From Halobacteriovoraceae bacterium (GTDB lineage: Bacteria; Bdellovibrionota; Bacteriovoracia; Bacteriovoracales; Bacteriovoracaceae): DNA of 64,000 bases. Below the pieces are notes generated by a model. That model made no database searches. It was given only the letters and a program-made list of their open reading frames with translations, and was not told where the DNA came from. The DNA lies in contig PASP01000011.1 in the NCBI GenBank assembly GCA_002712005.1, positions 1-64,000 of the forward strand. The letters are read 5' to 3'. The stretch's first letter is position 1; each line of letters begins with the position of its first letter. Below are positions 17,818 to 26,542 of the stretch, in pieces. Position numbers and translations under genes: made by a program.

Positions 17818-18506
17818 TGCGCTTTTTTCTTAATAACTCCTTTTACACATTAAGCTTTATAATTTTATTCTTTTTGTGGATATTTGGACTTTATACTTTT
17901 TTAGGGCTCTATTTACTTTTCTTTATTGTCACAGCTTTTTTGACGAGAAGAATATCTCCTCATCACCAAGAGGACTTTCTTCTTAAAGAGGGAGTCTTCT
18001 ATGCTCCGGTCAACGGTAGAATTCGATCAATTACTCCAAATGTAAATCATCCTAAGTTTGGAGATGACTTTATTGAAGTCGCCATGACGATATCTTGGAT
18101 TAGAGAAGCTGGGGTTTATTTGCCTACACGATCTGAAGTTATGGACCTTTCCTACAAACGAGGAAAGACATTATTTAGATATCTGTTTGATTTAGATCAT
18201 CACAGCTTGGCTGAATACTCTGGAGTTTTTCTAAAGTTAAAAGCTGTAGTTAGTGAAAGAGAATATGGAATTCAAATTATTAAGTGTGCTCTTGGACTAT
18301 GGCCGCAATTAAGAGTTATCCCAGGTGATAGAGGAAGAGCTCAGGTTAATTTTGGCTTTCTAGGTTTAGGTGGTACAGTTTTATTATACTTACCTGCCCA
18401 ATACGAAATTCTTGTGAAAGAGTCCCAATTAACAACAGCAGGGCAAACGATTATTGCAGCTAGAGTAGACGAAACGATAAACAATGATAAAAAAGAGGAA
18501 TTATAA
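17817..18506 (+). CDS. Phosphatidylserine decarboxylase-like protein lacking catalytic residues
   Basis: 229 aa with two N-terminal membrane helices (~8-42), as in short (archaeal/alphaproteobacterial type) Psd. The body lines up with that family: GVFYAPVNGRIRSI for the PADG block, and a C-terminal FGFLGLGGTVLLYLP...LTTAGQTIIAARV for the FGSRVDVYLP...GETVIA block. The Asp of PADG is Asn66, the DVHVNR segment carries no His (residues ~93-103), and the Gly-Ser self-cleavage site reads Gly-Gly-Thr after a short insertion. Autocatalytic pyruvoyl formation is therefore doubtful. It is coupled by TAATG overlaps to tsaB and pssA. Function could be non-enzymatic or altered; family assignment rests on my manual alignment. 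Confidence 0.65.
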   Translation: MRFFLNNSFYTLSFIILFFLWIFGLYTFLGLYLLFFIVTAFLTRRISPHHQEDFLLKEGVFYAPVNGRIRSITPNVNHPKFGDDFIEVAMTISWIREAGVYLPTRSEVMDLSYKRGKTLFRYLFDLDHHSLAEYSGVFLKLKAVVSEREYGIQIIKCALGLWPQLRVIPGDRGRAQVNFGFLGLGGTVLLYLPAQYEILVKESQLTTAGQTIIAARVDETINNDKKEEL

Positions 18507-19246
18507 TGCACCCTTCGAAAAGGTTGGCTTTTTTCTTACCTAATATTTTTACCGGCTTAAATATGGCCTGTGGATTTTCAAGTATGGTTCTCACTACAAG
18601 AGGACTGCACTTTGAAGCTGCTATGATACTTATTCTGGGAGCGATCTTTGACTCTGTAGATGGAAGAGTTGCTAGACTGACTGGAACTTCTTCTTCGTTT
18701 GGAGAACAATTTGATTCAATGAGTGACGCCGTATCTTTTGTAGTTGCTCCGGCCTTTTTAATGTATCAAAAGTATTTGTACCAATATGGAAGACTTGGAG
18801 CTGTGGTCTCTTTTATTTATCTTCTGTGTGCTGCTCTTCGATTAGCTAGGTTTAATGCAAATATTTCTAAAGTTCGCTCTGATTTTTTCCAAGGATTACC
18901 TAGTCCTGGTGCTGCCTTGGCCATCATTGGACTAGTTCTCTTATCCGATCGCTTTCCTGTCGTTGATGAGTATAGTTACATATGGATGTTTTATACTGCT
19001 TTTTATGGAATCTTAATGGTGACAACAATTCCGTTTCACTCTTTTAAGGATGGTCAGTTGATAAGGAATCATAAGAGAATGCTTCTCTTTATTTTCTTTT
19101 TAATTGCCGCACTAACTGTCGTTTATTATCGAATTATGTTTGCAGTAGGGATGGCCTTATATGTTGTCCTCTCTCTTGTATTTTATTTTTATAAAATGAA
19201 GGAATTTGGCGATGCATTTCAATGGAGTGAAGAGTCTGAAAGTTAG
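18506..19246 (+). CDS. pssA: CDP-diacylglycerol--serine O-phosphatidyltransferase
   Basis: 246-aa membrane enzyme of the CDP-alcohol phosphatidyltransferase family, making phosphatidylserine from CDP-DAG and serine. The full family motif is present: DGRVAR, eight residues, G, three residues, D, three residues, D (about residues 51-75). About six to eight hydrophobic segments. It directly follows the Psd-like gene with a one-base overlap, a frequent psd-pssA arrangement, and cdsA upstream supplies its substrate. Confidence 0.95.
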   Translation: MHPSKRLAFFLPNIFTGLNMACGFSSMVLTTRGLHFEAAMILILGAIFDSVDGRVARLTGTSSSFGEQFDSMSDAVSFVVAPAFLMYQKYLYQYGRLGAVVSFIYLLCAALRLARFNANISKVRSDFFQGLPSPGAALAIIGLVLLSDRFPVVDEYSYIWMFYTAFYGILMVTTIPFHSFKDGQLIRNHKRMLLFIFFLIAALTVVYYRIMFAVGMALYVVLSLVFYFYKMKEFGDAFQWSEESES

Positions 19247-20240
19247 TTCTTTCACAATAGGTTTCTTATTACTTACCTCTGTTTATGCGGAGGATTTTGG
19301 TATCGCTGTACCTGGACAGCTCTCTGAAGATCATTTTGAGAGAGAGCAAAAGAAGTCTGAGAAGAAAAAGAAAGAAGAGGGTTTCTCTTACGTCATGGGG
19401 GAAGGTAATGGTAAAGACCTTTCTCAAACAGATGAAAATGATTATCAACCTGATCAATCTCCAGCTTTTAGCGTTCCAGGGGATGGTAATAATGATTTAA
19501 AATTAAATATTTCTGAAAATGATAAATTACTTTCAACTGGATATAAAGCGCCTCATTCTCTAGAAAATGAAGAAAATTTAGTAAGTTTTGAAGGAGATGA
19601 ACTCTACGATAACTTCTATGACAATGGGGATTCAGCATTCTCCTTTACTTATATTCAAGATGATTACAATGTATCTGATTCTCGAGGTATTTTTCAAAGA
19701 TCATTCGTAGACGCGGAAGACTCTCGTAGAGGCGGCTATTTACATTTGAATTTTGATCGTTTTATAAATCGCGCCTTTTTGAGTACCTTCTATGGTGTCG
19801 GACTAGGTGTTGGATTTTCAGAAGGCGAAGGAATCTTTTCTGATTCAACTTCTACAAAGAGTAATGTAACCTTTCAACTTTTCACAATCCCTGTGGATAT
19901 GCGACTTGGGATGACTATTGGAAGATGAAAGTATTTTAAACTTTCCGTAGCCGGCGGCCCTTCTGTTATGGGAATTTCTCAATCCCGTGATGACAAAGAA
20001 AGGGGAGAAGATGAAAAGCACAGAAGACAGTATAGCTTTGGCTACTTTGGACAGGCTAAGGCTCAAATTAGTTTATCAGCGCTTTTTAAAGATTTGGCCA
20101 TGGGTGGATTTAGTCAGTATCAGATGACCAATATGTACTTAAATCTCGAAGCAAGACATCAAAGTTATGAAAACTTTGAAGATGATATCAGTATTACAGG
20201 AACAAGTTTTGGTTTAGGTTTTACCTTTGAGTATCTCTAG
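19212..20240 (+). pseudogene. Outer-membrane beta-barrel protein gene interrupted by in-frame TGA
   Basis: One reading frame runs from ATG 19212 (AAGGAA upstream; overlaps the pssA end) to TAG at 20238-20240, broken only by TGA at 19926-19928. Before the stop: signal peptide (FTIGFLLLTSVYA), an acidic/low-complexity region, then beta-barrel-like sequence (YLHLNFDRFINRAFLSTFYG). After it, in the same frame, barrel-like sequence resumes (KYFKLSVAGGPSVMG, later FGQAKAQISLSALFK) and ends FGLGFTFEYL, a typical barrel terminus. A Trp (TGG) or Arg (CGA) would restore the ~342-aa protein. It may be a recent mutation, a read error, or readthrough. Family not recognised. Confidence 0.65.
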
Positions 20241-21033
20241 TTATAAATTAAAAATAAGTTATGAAGGATCAAATTATCAAGGCTGGCAAATCCAGCCTGA
20301 TTCATTGAAGACGATCCAAGGCCAACTTAATCATGCCCTTGAAAAAATAAGCAAATCTAAAGATATTTCCTCATTGGGTTCGGGAAGAACGGATGCAGGA
20401 GTGCATGCTCTTGGACAAATCGTGAAGGTCTTACTTCCTTTTGAGATAGATTCCTATGCTTTGCTAAAAGGTCTAAACTCTCAGCTTCCCCAAGACATTA
20501 GAGTAACGAACTGTGAAAGCTGTAGCTCATCTTTTCACCCAGTAAGGGATGCAGTATGGAAAAGATATTCTTACTACCTCTTTCTAGGGGAGATAATGCC
20601 TCAAAGTGCTTCAAAGGTGGTGACATGGGAACGAGGCGTATTGGATATGAATGCTTTTAAAGAGGCACTAGATGTATTTGTAGGTACCCACGATTTTCTA
20701 AACTTCTCGACTAAAGGCACAGAAGTTAAATCAACCATTCGAACTATATACTCAGCTCAGTTAGATGAAGTTCATGGGTTCTTTCCCTATCAAAGCAATT
20801 ACGCGGGGCGGCTCTATAGGGTAAGCTTTATTGGAAATGGATTTTTAAAACAGATGGTCAGGCTATTAGTTGGCGCGGCCATTAATGTGGCCAAAGGGAA
20901 AGTAACACCTACTGATATCAAGTCCTTTTTTCAGCTAGATACAACCACAAAGATTGGACCAGTTGCGCCGCCAGATGGTCTTTACTTAGAGCATGTAGAA
21001 TACGACTCTGAGTGGAATGAAATAGATGCGTAG
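20227..21033 (+). CDS. truA: tRNA pseudouridine synthase A
   Basis: 268-aa enzyme that modifies U38-40 of tRNA anticodon arms. N-terminal YKLKISYEGSNYQGWQIQP; catalytic block SSLGSGRTDAGVHALGQI with the essential Asp; later FLNFSTKG and RVSFIGNGFLKQMVRLLVGA. It starts at TTG 20227, inside the last codons of the outer-membrane protein frame (14-nt overlap); no ATG is available nearby in frame. The overlap implies the upstream gene is normally translated to its end. Confidence 0.95.
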   Translation: MSISSYKLKISYEGSNYQGWQIQPDSLKTIQGQLNHALEKISKSKDISSLGSGRTDAGVHALGQIVKVLLPFEIDSYALLKGLNSQLPQDIRVTNCESCSSSFHPVRDAVWKRYSYYLFLGEIMPQSASKVVTWERGVLDMNAFKEALDVFVGTHDFLNFSTKGTEVKSTIRTIYSAQLDEVHGFFPYQSNYAGRLYRVSFIGNGFLKQMVRLLVGAAINVAKGKVTPTDIKSFFQLDTTTKIGPVAPPDGLYLEHVEYDSEWNEIDA

Positions 21034-21070
21034 CGCAGAAAGAGAGAGCCGCTTAATCGTAAGAGTATAA

Positions 21071-21097
21071 TTGACATTTGGCTTCCAAATGGATAAT
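21071..21097 (+). promoter_or_regulatory. Candidate promoter for tig with inverted repeat in the spacer
   Basis: Consensus -35 TTGACA (21071-21076) and GATAAT (21092-21097) with a short 15-bp spacer. The spacer is filled by ATTTGG-CTT-CCAAAT (21076-21090), a perfect 6-bp inverted repeat. A second inverted repeat, TGACC-N4-GGTCA (21129-21142), lies in the leader. Spacing is suboptimal, so activity may depend on a regulator. Confidence 0.45.
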
Positions 21098-21203
21098 TTC
21101 CCAACGAAATTAATATCTTATTGCGCTGTGACCATAGGGTCATTATCGTTCGAAAGATGAATCAAATTGATTTTTATATATTGTATTACCAGAGGAAAGT
21201 GAA

Positions 21204-22487
21204 ATGTCGTACCAAATTTAAAATGTAAATGGATGCACAAAGAAACTTAGTTTCAACTTTGAAAAACTAGACCTAACTACTGAAATCAAAAATGCTCTTG
21301 TTCAAAAACAAAAGACAGTAAGCCTTAAAGGTTTTAGAAAAGGAAAAGCTCCTCTTTCTGTTGTTGAGCAAATGTATCGTCCTCAAGTTGAGTCAGATGC
21401 TCTGAATAGCTTTATCCAAAATAAAATGTATGAAGCAATTACAAAAGAAGATCTTCGTGTAGTTGGATACCCTAACTTTGAAAATATGAATTATGATGCT
21501 GGAAAATCAATTAGCTTCGATGCTGTTGTTGAAATTTTCCCAGAAGTTAAAATCAAAGATATGAGTGGTCTTAGCTTTGAAAAAGATTCAGTTGAGTTTG
21601 ATGAAGCTGAACTTGATAAGATGAAGAAGAACTACCTTGGAAGCAAAGCTGAAATGACTGAAGTTGAAGACAAGTCAGCTGAGTTAAAAGATGGACAATT
21701 TGCTGTAATGAACTTTGAAGGTGAGCGCGCTAATGGTGACAAGCCTGAAAATATGAAAGGTGAAGAATTTGTTCTAGAGATCGGTTCTGGACAATTTATT
21801 CCAGGTTTTGAAGAGCAAATGGTTGGTATGAAAGCTGGTGATAAGAAGACTCTTGAAGTTACTTTCCCAGAAAATTACCAAGCGGAAGATCTTCAAAATG
21901 AAGAAGTGAAATTTCACGTTGAACTTCTTGAGATTAAAGAGAAGAACTATCCTGAATTTACAGATGAGCTAGCTAAAGAATTTGGTTTCGAATCAGTAGC
22001 TGATTTTGAAGAAAAGAATAAAGCAAATATCATCGATCAAAAAGACAGAGCTGCAAAGCAAAAGCTAAATCAAGAAATTCTTGAGAAACTAGTTTCTGAG
22101 AATGAATTTGATGTTCCTGCTGCTCTTGTTGCTCAACAAGAAGAACACCTTAAAGAAGATGTTAAAAGAACTCTTGCTCAGCAGGGATTCAATGAAGAAA
22201 TGACTAAAGATTACTTTGATAAGTGGAAAGATGATCTTCGTGAAAAGGCCATCTTTCAAGTGAAATCAGGTCTTATTCTTGACTCTTTTGCAAAAGAGCA
22301 CAATATCGAAGCAAATCAAGATGACTATGAGAAGAAACTTGAGGAAGTTGCTAAGACTTCTGGACTTGGTGTAGATCAAATCAAAGGTTTCTATGACCAA
22401 GATGATAAAATGAAAAATAACTTGATGTTTGCTATCCGTGAGGAAAAGACATTTGAAAAGATGTATGACCTTGTAAATATTAAGTAA
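21204..22487 (+). pseudogene. tig: Trigger factor gene with stop codon at codon 6
   Basis: The natural start is ATG 21204 (AGAGGA upstream), but codon 6 is TAA (21219-21221): MSYQI-stop. The same frame then continues as intact trigger factor: NVNGCTKKLSFNFEKL, ribosome-binding motif KGFRKGKAPLSVVEQMY, FKBP-type PPIase (GQFAVMNFEGE, EFVLEIGSGQFIPGFEEQMVG, about 155-245) and the SurA-like helical domain, total ~427 codons. No ATG, GTG or TTG occurs in frame until 21372, which would delete the ribosome-binding tail and has no Shine-Dalgarno. Gln (CAA) at codon 6 would fit. It could be a mutation, a sequencing error, or readthrough. Co-translational chaperone; not essential in E. coli. Confidence 0.85.
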
Positions 22488-22511
22488 TTTTCTTTAAAAT
22501 TTTCATAATAG

Positions 22512-22540
22512 AAAAGGGGCTCTTATTGAGCCCCTTTTTT
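22512..22540 (+). terminator. Intrinsic terminator after tig
   Basis: AGGGGCTC-TTATT-GAGCCCCT, an 8-bp stem followed by T6, about 25 nt after the trigger factor stop. It closes the tig unit. Confidence 0.92.
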
Positions 22541-22661
22541 ATTTCTGTTTTTTGTTAATTCTCTGTTTTTCCTATTGTGTTTTATATTTCGACTCTTAAA
22601 ATAAGGATACTTTATTTAATAGGTAATTCATTTCTATATACTGCGTTATAAGGAGAATCTC

Positions 22662-23297
22662 ATGATCAATAAAATAATCGTACTTTCCACACTTCTTGCC
22701 TTGGGGGCTTGTTCTTCGTCTTCCGAAAAAGAGCCTGAGCCAAGAGATTTCGCAGGACCTACTTTCCAACTCATGGATGCATCAAGTAGAACACTTCCTC
22801 GTTGGCTTGATGAGCCTGAAGAAGGAGATAAGGCTAAAGAGAGAGATCAGCATCGTTACTTCATTAGTGAAGCTAGTCATTCGAATAAAAGGCTTTGTAC
22901 GCGTTCAGCTGAAGCAAGAGCAGCTACTAAAATTGCACAAGAAGTAGCTCAGTTTATTAAAAACTCATATGCTGAAGCCACTCAAGGCTCAGCCGATGAA
23001 GAAGTTTCACAATATATGCAAGAGCAACTGGCCCAAGAAACTCAAAGTTTCTTAGTTGGTGCTGGAACGATTAAAAATTATTGGGAACAAAGAAGATACA
23101 AGGTTGATCTAGGTGCGGAAGAAGATGCAGTTAAGTTTCAATGTTATGCTCTTGTTAGAATTTCTAAAAAATCACTTTCAAAAGCAATGTCTGCGGCGAG
23201 AGCAAAGCTGCTTAATAATATTGAAGATACTGAGGTAAAGTCAAAGACTGAAGAGGTTATTGAAGAAGCAGAAAAAGCTTTTATCAATAAGGCCTAG
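22662..23297 (+). CDS. LPP20-like lipoprotein
   Basis: 211 aa. Lipoprotein signal MINKIIVLSTLLALGAC with lipobox Cys17. The mature part has LPRWLDEPEEG near its start and the helix-rich TRSAEARAATKIAQEVAQFI segment typical of LPP20-type proteins, then FQCYALVRISKKSL. ATAAGGAG precedes the ATG. It is first in a four-gene run of envelope proteins (LPP20-like, LPP20-like, LpoB-like, COG3014-like). Location at the outer membrane is inferred from the lipobox. Function unknown. Confidence 0.7.
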   Translation: MINKIIVLSTLLALGACSSSSEKEPEPRDFAGPTFQLMDASSRTLPRWLDEPEEGDKAKERDQHRYFISEASHSNKRLCTRSAEARAATKIAQEVAQFIKNSYAEATQGSADEEVSQYMQEQLAQETQSFLVGAGTIKNYWEQRRYKVDLGAEEDAVKFQCYALVRISKKSLSKAMSAARAKLLNNIEDTEVKSKTEEVIEEAEKAFINKA

Positions 23298-23301
23298 TCT
23301 C

Positions 23302-24237
23302 ATGTTTTTAAAAGTATTATTTCTTTTCACAATTAATCTAGGGTTTTCTGCTGAAGACCCTAGATGGATTACTGATCATTCTAGTGCATGTAAGAGTAAC
23401 CAACTTTGTGCTGTGGGATCGGGCTCGTCGATGACTCTTGCTAAAAGTGTTGCAAGAGCAGAATTGGCAAAGATTTTTGAAAATAAAATTAGCTCTCAGT
23501 TTAAGTCAGAGCTTGCATCATATAACAATGACACACAAGAAAGTGTCAGTGAGCAAGTAAACGAAATCACAGAAGTTGCATTAGAAGGAGTTGAGATAGC
23601 AAAAGTTTATGAAGGAGAGGTCGATTATTTTGCAATGGCCGTCATTGATAAGAATAAAATGGCAAGAAGGCTAAAGGAATCTATCGACAAGCTCGACGCT
23701 CTTGTTCTTCAGCTATTTGATAAAGACTCCGGTGGAGCTTTGACTCAGATTGAAAGTTTGTATTTGAAGCGTGAGCTTTTAAATCAAAGATATCATCTTT
23801 TAACAGGTATCTATGTTACAGATCCCGTAGACTATAAGAAATTATTAAAAAAGAAGGATGCGGTTTTAAGTAAGTATTTGTTGAGAGTGGATATAGAGGA
23901 TAAAAGTAGAACAGATAATAGCTCTGAGATCCGAAGTATCATAGAAGAAAGACTTATCTCTGGTGGCTATAAAGTTTCAAAAAAAGAGTCTCAAAAAATT
24001 ACGAATGAAATTCTCGGAGTTTTCTCAGCGGAAAAGCTGTATTTGAAAGTCTCAGGGTTTGAGCGTTATAAGTTCACACTTAGTCTTAAAGCAAAGACAA
24101 AAAAGGGGAATGAGTCGGGAGCGATATATTTCACTACGGATGTTAATGCTAGAGGGTTCAAGCAAGCTAAGGATATTGGGCTAAAACGGCTCTCAGCATA
24201 TTTATCGGAAAATATAAAAAAACTGAATATTGAATAA
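23302..24237 (+). CDS. Exported LPP20-like protein
   Basis: 311 aa from ATG 23302 (AAGG upstream, 4 nt after the previous stop); the frame is open further back but the signal peptide MFLKVLFLFTINLGFSA begins here. Mature start EDPRWITDHSSACKSNQLCAVGSG resembles LPP20 proteins, with SVARAELAKIFENKISSQF as the alpha helix and VDYFAMAVIDKNKMARRL closing that domain. The remaining ~170 residues form an additional domain with LLRVDIEDKSRT and YLKVSGFERYKFTLSL strands. Periplasmic or outer-membrane associated. Probably works with the neighbouring lipoproteins. Confidence 0.65.
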   Translation: MFLKVLFLFTINLGFSAEDPRWITDHSSACKSNQLCAVGSGSSMTLAKSVARAELAKIFENKISSQFKSELASYNNDTQESVSEQVNEITEVALEGVEIAKVYEGEVDYFAMAVIDKNKMARRLKESIDKLDALVLQLFDKDSGGALTQIESLYLKRELLNQRYHLLTGIYVTDPVDYKKLLKKKDAVLSKYLLRVDIEDKSRTDNSSEIRSIIEERLISGGYKVSKKESQKITNEILGVFSAEKLYLKVSGFERYKFTLSLKAKTKKGNESGAIYFTTDVNARGFKQAKDIGLKRLSAYLSENIKKLNIE

Positions 24238-24247
24238 GGAGATTTCA

Positions 24248-24859
24248 ATGAAAAAAAATCTATTATTACTAGTTGCGTGTTTATCAATGTTGGCTTCTTG
24301 CGGAAGTTTTAAAGCAAAACGAGTTGGCGGAGATGAAGGTGATGAATTGGCCATGGAAATTACAGATAAGTGGGTATTGAGAGATACTGAAAATGCTGTA
24401 ACTGATATTCTCAAGCAAATTGAATCTCATAAAGGATTTAAGCGTTATCTGATGAAAACTGGTAAGACGCCAAAAATCTTTATTGCAGAAGTTCAAAATC
24501 AAACTTCTGAGCCTTACTTCCCAATTAATGATTTAAACGATGAAATGCTGAACGAATTTTCTGCTTCTGGAGAGTTCATTTTAATTGATGCTGCTGCAAG
24601 AGAAAGAATCCTACAAGAGATTCAATATCAAAACGACGGAATGGTTGACCCTAATGACATTAAGTCTATAGGTAAGCAATCAGGAGCAGATCTACTTGTT
24701 TTCGGTAACGTGAGAATGGCACCACGACAAAGAGATGGTAAAACGATCAAGCAGTACACGGTAAACATCAGAATGACTGATCTTGAAAAGGGTATCGAAG
24801 TTTTAAGAACACGTTTTAAAACTCAAAAATACTCTGAGCAAAGTAGCACAGGCTGGTAA
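24248..24859 (+). CDS. LpoB-like lipoprotein (penicillin-binding protein activator family)
   Basis: 203 aa. Lipobox LASC (Cys18) after MKKNLLLLVACLSM. The mature part follows the LpoB/FlgO pattern: PKIFIAEVQNQTSEP, FILIDAAARERILQEIQYQ, QSGADLLVFGNVRMAPR and IRMTDLEKGIEVLRTRFK. In enterobacteria LpoB spans from the outer membrane to activate PBP1b; here the role is inferred from family and from the COG3014-like neighbour that commonly accompanies it. ATG 24248 with AAGGAG upstream is preferred over an upstream in-frame ATG. Confidence 0.82.
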   Translation: MKKNLLLLVACLSMLASCGSFKAKRVGGDEGDELAMEITDKWVLRDTENAVTDILKQIESHKGFKRYLMKTGKTPKIFIAEVQNQTSEPYFPINDLNDEMLNEFSASGEFILIDAAARERILQEIQYQNDGMVDPNDIKSIGKQSGADLLVFGNVRMAPRQRDGKTIKQYTVNIRMTDLEKGIEVLRTRFKTQKYSEQSSTGW

Positions 24860-24922
24860 GATGATTTGTTCCTTTCTTATTTAAAGATTGGAATTCATAA
24901 AAATAGGTAAGGGGCTTTAGTC

Positions 24923-26542
24923 TTGAGAAAATTAATTTGTTTCATAATTATTGGCATTTTGGTTACGGGATGTGCAACTGGAAATAGAAAAGATACTCAA
25001 GCCTTAAGGTCCCTGCTTCGTCTCAAAGACTTTAAAAAAGCAAAAGAACTAGTTGATGGAAAGAAGTTTATTGATGAAGAAAATTCTAAGCTTCTTCAAC
25101 TTCTTGAGCGTGCTACGGTTTACCATTTGAATGGACACTATTATCAGTCTTTAAAAGCATTTGATGAAGCTAAAGAGGTAAGTGATAAACTCTTCACCGT
25201 TAGCATCTCGAAAAAGATTCAATCAGCAGTTTCTAATGATAATAGTGATAATTACTATGGTGAAAAATATGAAAGATCGATGATACGATTTTATCTTTCA
25301 TTGAATCATTTTCTTTTGTATATGACAGGAGAATATGAAGAACACTCTATTAAAGAGTACGTTGTAAAGAAAACGAATAATAAGAAAAAGAAAGAAGAGA
25401 AAATAGCTGAAGTTAAAGTCATACCAGCTAAGAAACTTTCTGCTAAAGAAAGGCGTTTCCATTTAATGGGGGCTCGCAGTGTACTACTTGAGTGGAACTC
25501 CTTATTAGATAACTATAAATCTACAACTGGTGGAGTCGTTACCTATAAGGATGATTTATTAGCGAAGGTTTTTGGCGCTTTCATTCATGAGCAATTTAGA
25601 ACACGTAATGATGATCGAATTGCGCTTGACCTCTATAAAGAAGCTAAGAATGTATTGTTAAAGAATTTTAATATACTAGAGACATATAACGAAAAGGCTG
25701 AAAAATTTAAAAAAGATTTCGATAAGTTATATAAGTTACCTCTGAAAAAAGTTAAAGATGAATATATAAAAAGAACGGCTTATTCAAAGCATCTTCTTAC
25801 TTACTTAAATGAAAAAATCAAAGAGTTAAAACGTCGAAAGAAGGATAATGTACTAATATTAATTGAAGATGATCTCATTACAGAGAAAAAAGAAACCAAA
25901 ATAAATATCCCTTTGCCCGTTGCAACAGTGAGTGTTGTCGCTGGTGGGAAACTATCTTTTTCTGCTTTTGTAGGGCATATGCTATCCATCTCAACGGGAA
26001 GACCGTTGAATATTTATTTTGAAGTTCCTGAGATTCCTTATGAGCCTATTCAAAATCACTATACAGTGATGGTAAAAGATAAATCCGGTAAAGTCGTAAA
26101 GGAAGAGAAAGCGGCCATCGTTAATCCGTTAGGTGATTTGGCCCATCTTACATTAGATGAGAAGAAAAGCTCCATATATGCTAAAACAGGTGCCCGTGTA
26201 GCGACTAAGCATGTAGCCGCACTTGTTGCAGCTTATGCTATCTATAAATCTCAAGCAAAGAAGAGTGAGTTTTTTGGATTGGCAGCTGCAACCCTATCTT
26301 ATTCTGCTGCAAATGCCGGTATTCAGGCCAGTGAAAAGGCGGACCTTAGGTTTTGGTCATCATTGCCTTTTAATTATCAAATTTCCTCTATGAAGTTAGA
26401 TCAAGGAGATTACGATCTCTTCATAAAAACTGGTGGCATAGAAAAGAAACTTTCAAGCTTTAAAGTGCAATCTTCAAAGTCATCAGTGATTATAAGAGAG
26501 AGAGTTATTAATTCTCAATCAACTAAATCAATAAAGAAATAA
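24923..26542 (+). CDS. COG3014-like TPR lipoprotein
   Basis: 539 aa. TTG start (AAGGGG upstream), lipobox VTGC (Cys17). Residues ~25-130 form TPR-like helices (SLLRLKDFKKAKELVDG, LNGHYYQSLKAFDEAKEV), and helical sequence continues to ~300. A C-terminal beta-rich region (LNIYFEVPEIPYEP, HYTVMVKDKSGKVVKEE) encloses a small hydrophobic stretch (VATKHVAALVAAYAIYK). This layout matches proteins annotated COG3014, which are repeatedly found beside LpoB. Its stop codon abuts the stop of the convergent gene with no terminator between. Role in outer-membrane/peptidoglycan coupling is inferred. Confidence 0.7.
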   Translation: MRKLICFIIIGILVTGCATGNRKDTQALRSLLRLKDFKKAKELVDGKKFIDEENSKLLQLLERATVYHLNGHYYQSLKAFDEAKEVSDKLFTVSISKKIQSAVSNDNSDNYYGEKYERSMIRFYLSLNHFLLYMTGEYEEHSIKEYVVKKTNNKKKKEEKIAEVKVIPAKKLSAKERRFHLMGARSVLLEWNSLLDNYKSTTGGVVTYKDDLLAKVFGAFIHEQFRTRNDDRIALDLYKEAKNVLLKNFNILETYNEKAEKFKKDFDKLYKLPLKKVKDEYIKRTAYSKHLLTYLNEKIKELKRRKKDNVLILIEDDLITEKKETKINIPLPVATVSVVAGGKLSFSAFVGHMLSISTGRPLNIYFEVPEIPYEPIQNHYTVMVKDKSGKVVKEEKAAIVNPLGDLAHLTLDEKKSSIYAKTGARVATKHVAALVAAYAIYKSQAKKSEFFGLAAATLSYSAANAGIQASEKADLRFWSSLPFNYQISSMKLDQGDYDLFIKTGGIEKKLSSFKVQSSKSSVIIRERVINSQSTKSIKK

